5,054 nt of DNA from Halodesulfurarchaeum sp. (GTDB lineage Archaea; Halobacteriota; Halobacteria; Halobacteriales; Halobacteriaceae): NCBI GenBank assembly GCA_018334775.1, contig JAGXLJ010000107.1, forward strand, positions 1 through 5,054, given 5' to 3'. The position numbers and the translations under genes are program-made. The notes below the pieces were generated by a model. The model was given only the letters and a program-made list of their open reading frames with translations. It was not told where the DNA came from and searched no databases. This document shows, in pieces, positions 1 through 5,054 of this stretch (position 1 is the stretch's first letter; every line of letters starts with the position of its first letter).

Positions 1-1231
1 AGAAAGGGGACTCCACGGCCTCTCGGGCCCGGTTCACGGCCTCGTCGAGCAGGTCATCGAGGTCGATGCCGGTCCCGGCCCTGGTGCTCATCTTCCCGGT
101 CGGGAGGTTTACATACGAATAAATCACGTCGGTGAGTCGCTCCGGATCGTTCCCCAAAATGTCGAGTGCGGCCTGTAGTTGTCTCGCCTGGAGTTTGTGG
201 TCCTCGCCGAGGACGGTCACGGCCCGGTCGTAGTGGACGAACTTCCATTCGTGGTGGGCCAGATCGCGGGTCGTGTAGAGGCTGGTACCATCAGACCGCA
301 TGAAGACCAGGTCCTTCTCGAAACCCCGATCGGAGAGGTCGAGATGCCAGGCTCCTTCGTCCTCGTAGGCCAGACCGCTTTCTTCCAACCGGTGGGCGAC
401 GGCTTCGGTGTTGCCGTCCCGCATGAAGCGGGTCTCCTTGACGAACTCGTCGAATGTCGCCGGGAGCCGCTGGAGACACCGCTGCATGCCGGCGAGGACG
501 GTGTCAACGACGTCGCCCACCCGTTCGTAGGTGTCCTCATCGCCGGATTCGAGGCCCTGCATGATGGCCTGAATCTCGGATTCGGCATCCTCGACCGCGT
601 CTTCGGGTCCGTCTTCCAGGAAGGACGTTCCCTTGCGGTAGTATCGGACCATCTCGTACTCGGGGCTGGAACGCTCCGGTTCAGGCAGTTCGTCTTCCTC
701 GAAAGTCTCGTAGGCCCACGTGAAGACGGCGATCTGGCGCCCGGCGTCGTTCACGTAGTAATGCGTGTCGACGTCGTAGCCAGCGGCCGCCATGATTCGG
801 GAAATGGCGTCCCCGAGCACCGGGTTTCGGGCTCGTCCGACGTGGACCGGTCCGGTAGGGTTCGCACTCGTATGCTCCACGACGACTGATTCGTTTTTCT
901 CGGGCAATTGGCCGTAGTCATCCGACTGTGCCGCATCGAGCGTCTCAGCGTAGTACGTCGCCGACGGGTGGAAATTCACGTAGGGCCCTTTTGTTTTGAC
1001 GGCACCGACGGAGGTGAGCGATTCCGTCTCGATTTCGGCGGCGATGTTCGCAGCGACTTCTGGGGGTGGCGCTTCTGCGGGGCCGGCCAACCGAAACGCC
1101 ACGCTCGAAGCGAGGACTGCGGGCATTTCTTCGGGCGGGGTCTCGACCCCGAGATCCTCGCCGGGGAAATCGAGGCTGTCAAGCGCCGTGGCGAGGGCGG
1201 ACTCGACCTCCTCGCGAAAGTCCAACAACAT
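1..1231 (-). CDS. argS: Arginyl-tRNA synthetase, N-terminal 410 residues (cut by window edge)
   Basis: Class I aminoacyl-tRNA synthetase that charges tRNA-Arg with arginine in the cytoplasm. Translating the minus strand from the ATG at 1231 gives 410 uninterrupted residues up to the left edge. Residues 1 to about 110 form the ArgRS-type N-terminal (Add-1) domain. The catalytic Rossmann fold follows, with [12 protein letters not shown] (122-133) holding the HIGH-type signature as HVGR, then [16 protein letters not shown] (151-166), and GKMSTRAG (379-386) as the KMSKS-type loop. The C-terminal anticodon-binding (DALR) domain lies beyond the window; family proteins are usually about 550-600 residues, so roughly 150-190 are missing. 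No Shine-Dalgarno precedes the ATG, and a TATA-like box is centred about 26-27 bases upstream, which fits leaderless initiation and supports this start. It diverges from tyw1. The identification is secure; the true gene end is not visible. Confidence 0.97.
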   Translation of the reverse strand, partial: MLLDFREEVESALATALDSLDFPGEDLGVETPPEEMPAVLASSVAFRLAGPAEAPPPEVAANIAAEIETESLTSVGAVKTKGPYVNFHPSATYYAETLDAAQSDDYGQLPEKNESVVVEHTSANPTGPVHVGRARNPVLGDAISRIMAAAGYDVDTHYYVNDAGRQIAVFTWAYETFEEDELPEPERSSPEYEMVRYYRKGTSFLEDGPEDAVEDAESEIQAIMQGLESGDEDTYERVGDVVDTVLAGMQRCLQRLPATFDEFVKETRFMRDGNTEAVAHRLEESGLAYEDEGAWHLDLSDRGFEKDLVFMRSDGTSLYTTRDLAHHEWKFVHYDRAVTVLGEDHKLQARQLQAALDILGNDPERLTDVIYSYVNLPTGKMSTRAGTGIDLDDLLDEAVNRAREAVESPF

Positions 1232-1253
1232 ACGCGATGGGTATCGGGCACCG

Positions 1254-1261
1254 CCTATAGG
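1254..1261 (-). promoter_or_regulatory. TATA-like box of argS
   Basis: The sequence CCTATAGG, itself a perfect 8-bp palindrome, is centred 26-27 bases upstream of the argS ATG (1231) on the minus strand. That is the expected position of an archaeal TATA box when transcription starts at or next to the start codon. Its surroundings are G+C-rich, so the AT core stands out. No transcript data are visible, so the promoter role is inferred from spacing and the absence of a ribosome-binding site. Confidence 0.5.
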
Positions 1262-1298
1262 GGTTCTGCATGCGCCCTCCTAGTCGCCGGGAGCACCA

Positions 1299-1306
1299 TT
1301 CTTTTG
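1299..1306 (+). promoter_or_regulatory. Weak TATA-like element upstream of tyw1
   Basis: The short T-rich stretch TTCTTTTG sits about 25-32 bases before the tyw1 ATG at 1331 and is the most AT-rich segment in the divergent argS/tyw1 gap. Position and composition fit a haloarchaeal TATA box for a leaderless mRNA, and no Shine-Dalgarno precedes the ATG. The match to a consensus is weak. Confidence 0.35.
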
Positions 1307-1330
1307 CCTGTTCACTGCCAAACCACGCCG

Positions 1331-2260
1331 ATGACCCAGCAGGTCTCGGGGCCGAACTATCACACCATCGGAAACACGGCCGTCCAGACCTGCGGGTGGA
1401 CGAAAAACGCACTTCGGGGCGAGGGGACCTGTTACAAACACAAATTTTACGGTATCCAGTCCCACCGCTGCCTCCAGATGACACCGGTCGTTCGTTGCAA
1501 CGAGCGGTGTGTGTTTTGCTGGCGGGATCATGCGGGTCATACCTACGAACTCGGTGACGCCGACTGGCAGGACCCTGAGTCGGTTGTGACGGCCTCGATC
1601 GAACTTCAGCGGGAACTGTTGGCCGGGTTTGGCGGGAACGACGATGTTCCCACGGACCGATTCGACGAGGCAAATGAGCCCAAACACGTCGCCATCAGCC
1701 TGGACGGCGAACCGACGCTGTATCCCCACCTCCCCGAACTGATCGAGGCCTATCACGACCAGGAGTTCACCACATTTCTGGTGAGCAACGGGACGCGCCC
1801 GGACGTGCTCCAGGCGGCCGCACCCACACAGCTGTACGTGAGTCTGGACGCTCCCGACCGCGAGACCTACGAATCGGTGGTTCGGCCCCGCGAAGCGACC
1901 GCCTGGGAGGACCTCATGGAGTCACTGGCTGTACTACAAGACCATGAGAGTCGAACCACGATTCGGACCACACTCGTCGCGGGCGAAAACATGGCAGACC
2001 CGACGGGCTACGCGAACCTGTACAGGGAGGCCGACCCGGATTTCATTGAGATCAAGGGCTACATGCACGTGGGGTCCTCCCGCGACCGCCTCGACCGTGA
2101 TGCCATGCCGGACCACGAAGAAGTCGTTGAGTTTGCCCGTTCGGTCCAGGAGCACCTCCCCGATTTCAACGTGCTCCGGGAGGCCAACCCCTCCAACGTC
2201 GCCATGCTGGCCAGAGATTCGGACACCATGGTCCCCGAACTAGCTGGCGGAGACCAGTAA
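1331..2260 (+). CDS. tyw1: 4-demethylwyosine synthase TYW1 (radical SAM, tRNA-Phe modification)
   Basis: Radical-SAM enzyme that condenses pyruvate carbons with N1-methylguanosine-37 of tRNA-Phe to form 4-demethylwyosine, the tricyclic core of wyosine bases. The 309-residue protein matches the roughly 310-residue length of archaeal TYW1. CNERCVFC (56-63) is the CxxxCxxC motif that binds the SAM-coordinating 4Fe-4S cluster. Cys21, Cys34 and Cys47, spaced 13 and 13, match the three cysteines that hold the second cluster in archaeal TYW1. Other family landmarks are GEPT (126-129), SNGT (152-155), SLDAP (171-175), IEIKGYMHVG (239-248), and a C-terminal wyosine-formation region (about 255-295). 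The flavodoxin-like domain of eukaryotic TYW1 is absent, as is usual in archaea. The frame stays open 141 codons upstream to 908, but that part lies antisense to argS; the first Met with TYW1-like sequence is at 1331. Confidence 0.96.
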   Translation: MTQQVSGPNYHTIGNTAVQTCGWTKNALRGEGTCYKHKFYGIQSHRCLQMTPVVRCNERCVFCWRDHAGHTYELGDADWQDPESVVTASIELQRELLAGFGGNDDVPTDRFDEANEPKHVAISLDGEPTLYPHLPELIEAYHDQEFTTFLVSNGTRPDVLQAAAPTQLYVSLDAPDRETYESVVRPREATAWEDLMESLAVLQDHESRTTIRTTLVAGENMADPTGYANLYREADPDFIEIKGYMHVGSSRDRLDRDAMPDHEEVVEFARSVQEHLPDFNVLREANPSNVAMLARDSDTMVPELAGGDQ

Positions 2261-2264
2261 GACC

Positions 2265-2281
2265 GCCTGCAGTCGGCAGGC
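2265..2281 (+). other. Small inverted repeat just after tyw1
   Basis: GCCTGC and GCAGGC form a perfect 6-bp stem with a 5-base loop (AGTCG), starting four bases after the tyw1 stop codon. An AT-rich stretch (TATAACATATTT) follows directly. It could help end or stabilise the tyw1 transcript, or be a protein-binding site ahead of rbkR. There is no clean oligo-T run, so calling it a terminator would be speculative. Confidence 0.35.
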
Positions 2282-2310
2282 TATAACATATTTGGAACCC
2301 GTCTCAAATT

Positions 2311-2324
2311 CGGTAACCTTATCC
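2311..2324 (+). promoter_or_regulatory. Promoter candidate of the rbkR-ribB operon
   Basis: CGGTAACCTTATCC contains a TTAT core (2319-2322) centred about 27 bases before the rbkR ATG (2348), preceded by a BRE-like segment. This resembles haloarchaeal promoters for leaderless genes, and no Shine-Dalgarno precedes the ATG. An alternative box, TATAACATATTT (2282-2293), would imply a 5' leader of roughly 35 bases. If RbkR represses or activates its own operon, its operator should lie in or near 2265-2347; I could not identify a convincing one. Confidence 0.45.
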
Positions 2325-2347
2325 CGTGAAACGACCAAGTCCGATGC

Positions 2348-3055
2348 ATGGTAGTCGATGCCGGCAGTCTCGCCGTCGGCTTTGACGAGTTGGCCGTCCT
2401 CAAACTCCTGGCACTGGAAGGGGGCCATCGCGGGGAGATCAAAGTCTCGGGAAGTGACCTCGCGGCGGACCTGGAGGTCTCGACCCAGACTGCCTCCCGT
2501 CGGCTGCAGGCTCTGGAGGATGCGGACTGTATCAACCGGGAGCAAGCCGGAGACGGCCAGTTCATCGAGGTCACCGAGACGGGAATCGGGCTTTTGAAAG
2601 CCGAATACGAGGATTATCGGGCGATTTTCGAGGCGAAAGGCACGCTCGAACTCCACGGCGAAATCACGACAGGGATGGGTGAGGGTCGTCACTATGTCAC
2701 ACTTCCGGGGTACAAAATCCAGTTCGAAGAACGACTGGGCTACGATCCGTATCCGGGGACGCTCAACGTGTCGCTGACGGCCAAGAGCAAACGCGAACGC
2801 TCGATTTTGGCCTCCTTAGAAGGAATTGACATCACGAAATGGGAAGACGAGGAGCGGACCTACGGGGCTGCGACCTGCTATCCAGCTACTGTCGAGGCCG
2901 TCGAGGGCCCCATCTTTGACGGGGCCCATGTGATTGTGCCCGACCGAACCCACCACGAAACGGACGAACTCGAGATCATCGGCCCGGAGCGCATCCGCGA
3001 CGAACTGGGCCTGCTTGACGGTGACGAGGTGAGTGTCCATGTCGAATCAGCGTGA
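2348..3055 (+). CDS. rbkR: CTP-dependent riboflavin kinase / riboflavin regulator RbkR
   Basis: Bifunctional archaeal protein of 235 residues. The C-terminal domain phosphorylates riboflavin to FMN using CTP instead of ATP. The N-terminal winged helix-turn-helix binds DNA; in studied archaea such fusions regulate riboflavin genes. Residues about 11-92 form the wHTH, with a likely recognition helix at VSTQTASRRLQAL (44-56). From about residue 98 the kinase domain shows the glycine-rich GMGEGRHYV (109-117), PGTLN (136-140), the stretch from Arg200 to Pro213 that ends in LEIIGP (208-213), and DGDEVSVHV (224-232), all typical of archaeal RibK. The first in-frame ATG after the promoter candidate is used; an ATG at 2344 is out of frame. 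The gene overlaps ribB by 17 bp, so the two are very likely cotranscribed. Kinase identity is strong. The regulatory role rests on family knowledge, and no operator was verified here. Confidence 0.94.
   Translation: MVVDAGSLAVGFDELAVLKLLALEGGHRGEIKVSGSDLAADLEVSTQTASRRLQALEDADCINREQAGDGQFIEVTETGIGLLKAEYEDYRAIFEAKGTLELHGEITTGMGEGRHYVTLPGYKIQFEERLGYDPYPGTLNVSLTAKSKRERSILASLEGIDITKWEDEERTYGAATCYPATVEAVEGPIFDGAHVIVPDRTHHETDELEIIGPERIRDELGLLDGDEVSVHVESA
3026..3032 (+). promoter_or_regulatory. Shine-Dalgarno sequence deciding the ribB start
   Basis: GAGGTGA, inside the end of rbkR, is fully complementary to the TCACCTC anti-Shine-Dalgarno core near the 16S rRNA 3' end. It lies 6 bases before the ATG at 3039. 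It immediately abuts the in-frame GTG at 3033, so the ATG at 3039 is the better start. This marks ribB as an internal operon gene translated by Shine-Dalgarno initiation, unlike its apparently leaderless neighbours. Confidence 0.75.
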
Positions 3056-3719
3056 GGTACCCGCTCAGCAAACGTCAGTCCAACGGGCTGTCGAAGCCTT
3101 CGCGGCCGGGAAGCCGGTGCTGATCCACGACTTCGATGACCGCGAGGGCGAAGTCGATATGGTGTATCCAGCAGCAGACGTCGATGCACCAGCCCTCTCA
3201 CGGTTGCGCAACGATGCTGGCGGACTGGTGTGTGTCGCACTGGGCCCGGAGGTCGCAGATGTCTTCGATTTGCCGTTCCTGGCCGACGAAATCGACCACC
3301 CCGTCGCGGAAAGTGATCACCTGGGTTACGACGAGCGCTCCTCGTTTTCCATTACGGTCAACCACCGGGATACCTACACGGGCATCACGGATCAGGACCG
3401 GGCGATGACGATCAGCCGGCTTGGCGAAGCCGCGGCCGATCCCGAATCGGTCGATTTCCCCCGGGAGTTCCGTGCCCCGGGACACGTCCACCTCTTGCGA
3501 GCCTCGCGATACGGGCTTTCGGATCGGCGGGGCCACACCGAGATGGGAGTCGCGCTGGCCCACGAAGCCCAACGCCCCCCGGCTGCGGTCGTCTGTGAGA
3601 TGCTCGACGATTCGACCGGCGAGGCCCTCACGATTGACAAGGCCAGAACCTACGCCGATACCAATGAGATTCCATACGTGGACGGCGAGGATTTGATCGA
3701 GGCGTTTACCGACGGATAG
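3039..3719 (+). CDS. ribB: 3,4-dihydroxy-2-butanone 4-phosphate synthase
   Basis: Converts ribulose 5-phosphate to 3,4-dihydroxy-2-butanone 4-phosphate plus formate, giving the four-carbon unit of the riboflavin xylene ring. The 226-residue length fits a stand-alone archaeal RibB without a fused GTP cyclohydrolase II domain. Family motifs in order are the acidic Mg-binding loop DDREGEVD (33-40), TGITDQDRAMT (114-124), FRAPGHVHLL (144-153), RRGHTEMGVAL (163-173) with the His166/Glu168 pair, and CEMLDDSTGEAL (186-197) with Glu187. The start at ATG 3039 was chosen because a seven-base Shine-Dalgarno precedes it at good spacing; a GTG at 3033 would add only two residues. It overlaps the rbkR end by 17 bp in another frame, implying translational coupling and joint control of the pathway. 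The stop codon is TAG at the expected family length. Confidence 0.96.
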   Translation: MSNQREVPAQQTSVQRAVEAFAAGKPVLIHDFDDREGEVDMVYPAADVDAPALSRLRNDAGGLVCVALGPEVADVFDLPFLADEIDHPVAESDHLGYDERSSFSITVNHRDTYTGITDQDRAMTISRLGEAAADPESVDFPREFRAPGHVHLLRASRYGLSDRRGHTEMGVALAHEAQRPPAAVVCEMLDDSTGEALTIDKARTYADTNEIPYVDGEDLIEAFTDG

Positions 3720-3755
3720 CGGGACGGTCTGTCAATAGCGGGTCATCTGTGGGCC

Positions 3756-4796
3756 TCACATTTTGACGAGCACTTTGATCGCGTCCCGTTGATCCATGGC
3801 CTCGTATCCCTCGGGGACGCCGTCCAAATCGACCGTTTTCGTGAAGATCGGTGACGGGTCCAGTGTTCCGCCCAGAATGTCGGCCATGAGTTCCTCGGCA
3901 TAGTCTCGAACCGGTGCGACTCCGCCTTGCAGTGTAAGGTTATTACGAAACATCGAGAGCAGGTCGAGTCCATCGGTTTCGACACCGTATGGGACGCCGA
4001 CGTAGCCGATCGTGCCGTCTGGTCTGGCGACCTCGATAGCGGTGTTCATCGAGGCGGAGGCACCGACACACTCCATCACGTGATTCGAGCCGCCGTTGGT
4101 GAGTTCCTGCACGCGCTCGATGGCGGCGTCGCCCCGTTCCGCGACCGTTTCGGTCGCCCCGAATTCCTCGGCAATTTCGAGCCGGTCCTCGTGATGGCCC
4201 ATCGCGATGATTCGCTCGGCTCCGAGCCGCTGGGCAGCGAGCACGCCACTGAGCCCGACCGCCCCGTCACCAATGACGACGACAGTGTCACCCGGGCCGA
4301 CCTCCGCACTTACGGCGGCATGGTGCCCGGTCCCGAGTACGTCTGTCAAGGGTAGGAGTTTCTCGAGGGTCCCCTCGTCGTCCGCGTGTTCATCCGGCAC
4401 CTTGACTAGCGATCCGTCGGCGTAGGGCGTTTTGACGTACTAACCCTGCCCGCCGCCATTCTCGCCGCCCCAGGACTCCTCTTCGACACAGGAGGTATAC
4501 AGCCCCTTTCGGCAGAACTCACACTCACCACAGCTGATGGCAAAGGGAGCGATGACCGTGTCGCCCGGTTTGACCGAGGTGACTTCCTCGCCGACTTCCT
4601 CAACGATTCCCATTGGCTCGTGGCCGACCCGTTCGCCTTCCGTCATGTCGGTCTGGCCCCGGTAGAACCAGAGGTCAGATCCACAGATCGCAGTGTGCGT
4701 GACTCGAATGACGGCGTCGGTCGGTGAGTCTATCTCGGGCATGGGGACCTCTTCGATGGCGATCTCGCCAGGGCCACGAAAGACGGCTGCGCGCAT
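3756..4796 (-). pseudogene. Zinc-dependent alcohol dehydrogenase interrupted by one in-frame TAG
   Basis: Medium-chain dehydrogenase/reductase of the zinc-dependent COG1063 type, 346 codons if the stop is read through. The N-terminal GroES-like domain carries the catalytic-zinc region ICGSDLW (37-43) with Cys38 and GHEPMG (58-63) with His59/Glu60. Four structural-zinc cysteines are at 89, 92, 95 and 103. The Rossmann domain has VVVIGDGAVGL (162-172). After the second beta strand, GHH (190-192) replaces the usual acidic residue, hinting at NADP(H) use. Codon 119 (4440-4442) is TAG, yet the same frame continues with normal family sequence to the TGA at 3756-3758. From memory, relatives have GGQGE at this point, so one G-to-T change of GAG would explain it. 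An in-frame TAG two codons before the ATG at 4796 fixes the start. It may be a recent pseudogene, a sequencing error or a readthrough gene. The physiological substrate cannot be told. Confidence 0.85.
4440..4442 (-). other. Premature TAG codon in the dehydrogenase
   Basis: The minus strand reads GGG CAG GGT TAG TAC GTC AAA. Frame and family similarity are the same on both sides, so this is a substitution and not a frameshift. The 118-residue upstream product would have the zinc sites but no coenzyme domain. The downstream part has a GTG at 4400 in frame, but that codon is an ordinary valine of the full-length protein and has no clear ribosome-binding site. Confidence 0.9.
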
Positions 4797-4820
4797 GGGC
4801 TATGCTCCGGGTTGCGTGGT

Positions 4821-4828
4821 GAAAAAGG
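4821..4828 (-). promoter_or_regulatory. TATA-like box upstream of the dehydrogenase
   Basis: On the minus strand CCTTTTTC is centred roughly 27-28 bases before the ATG at 4796, the expected place for an archaeal TATA box of a leaderless transcript. A GGAG eight bases before the ATG could instead serve as a weak Shine-Dalgarno. The evidence is position and composition only. If real, the promoter of the interrupted gene is still intact. Confidence 0.35.
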
Positions 4829-5035
4829 AACAGGCAGTGGAGTTTCACGAATCCGTTGGTGAGAATCTCTTCGACTTGGCCAACCTCGTCTACTCAGTAT
4901 GGTGGGGTTAGTACTTTCAACGACTCAAACATCATAATTTTGAGGATTAAAAAATTTGCCGGACCCACTGCTACATACAAGGGATAAATTTTGCAACATT
5001 CTTTCTTGATGGCTATTTTTCCATGACTTAACGGT

Positions 5036-5045
5036 ACCAATTGGT
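5036..5045. repeat. Perfect 10-bp palindrome
   Basis: ACCAATTGGT is a perfect palindrome near the right edge in the AT-rich stretch, overlapping a second short palindrome GGTACC (5033-5038). It could be a dimeric regulator site for a gene beyond the window, but short palindromes also arise by chance, and there is no second copy in view. Confidence 0.3.
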
Positions 5046-5054
5046 GTGGCAGCG

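Larger units (their letters stand above)
4797..5054. other. Gene-poor region, AT-rich on its right half
   Basis: No gene can be supported here. The first part (4797 to about 4911) resembles the rest of the window in composition and should hold the dehydrogenase promoter. From 4921 to the end I count 52 G/C in 134 bases (about 39%), much lower than the genes. Two minus-strand frames are open from the right edge (42 codons to a TGA at 4925-4927; 52 codons to a TGA at 4894-4896), but neither translation resembles a family I know or shows the acidic bias of the neighbours. It is most simply an intergenic or regulatory stretch, or the edge of an acquired segment that continues beyond the window. 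Confidence 0.6.

Noticed and set aside
179..889. Plus-strand open frame of 236 codons
   Set aside because: It lies wholly antisense to argS, whose catalytic motifs are clear, and its translation resembles no family. Long antisense frames are common in G+C-rich genes.
908..1330. A 141-codon N-terminal extension of tyw1
   Set aside because: Positions 908-1231 are antisense to argS. The translation there is not TYW1-like, and the family starts close to the ATG at 1331.
2240..2692. Minus-strand open frame of 150 codons
   Set aside because: It is a shadow of rbkR, with no motifs and no promoter.
3720..3755. Terminator between convergent ribB and the dehydrogenase
   Set aside because: No stable hairpin or T-run is visible in the 36-bp gap on either strand.
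3927..4355. Plus-strand open frame of 142 codons
   Set aside because: It is antisense to the dehydrogenase coenzyme domain and unlike any known family.
4693..4911. Plus-strand open frame of 72 codons
   Set aside because: Half of it is antisense to the dehydrogenase start. The rest has no recognisable sequence and no ribosome-binding site.
4937..4957. Inverted repeat in the AT-rich run (TTTTG...AAAATTT)
   Set aside because: The arms are short A/T runs with a loop of about nine bases; this is expected from composition alone.
4894..5054. C-terminal end of a minus-strand gene entering from the right edge
   Set aside because: Two frames are open to the edge, but both are short, low in G+C and unlike haloarchaeal protein sequence. 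Without the flanking sequence neither can be supported.

Overview
The window looks like ordinary core-genome DNA from a haloarchaeon (class Halobacteria). The genes are G+C-rich and their proteins are rich in Asp/Glu. Starts mostly lack a Shine-Dalgarno sequence, with TATA-like boxes about 27 bases upstream as expected for leaderless mRNAs. The gene set is typically archaeal: wyosine synthase TYW1 and a CTP-dependent riboflavin kinase fused to a DNA-binding domain. I cannot name the genus.

Layout. (1) Positions 1-1231, minus strand: the N-terminal 410 residues of arginyl-tRNA synthetase (argS), running off the left edge. (2) A 99-bp divergent promoter region. (3) 1331-2260, plus: tyw1, a radical-SAM enzyme that modifies tRNA-Phe. 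(4) An 87-bp gap with a small hairpin and a promoter candidate. (5) 2348-3055 and 3039-3719, plus: rbkR and ribB, overlapping by 17 bp as one riboflavin/FMN operon. (6) A 36-bp convergent gap. (7) 3756-4796, minus: a zinc-dependent medium-chain alcohol dehydrogenase whose reading frame is intact except for one in-frame TAG at codon 119. (8) 4797-5054: the dehydrogenase promoter region, then an AT-rich stretch (about 39% G+C from 4921 on) with no gene I can support.

Function. argS and tyw1 both serve tRNA biology and diverge from a shared short promoter region. rbkR and ribB supply two steps of flavin synthesis: RibB makes the four-carbon precursor of riboflavin, and RbkR phosphorylates riboflavin to FMN and, in studied archaea, also acts as a transcription factor for riboflavin genes. 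The dehydrogenase appears to be an independent metabolic gene.

I found no mobile element, CRISPR array, RNA gene or new multi-gene system. The most notable anomaly is the single nonsense codon in an otherwise well-preserved dehydrogenase. The AT-rich right end comes second.
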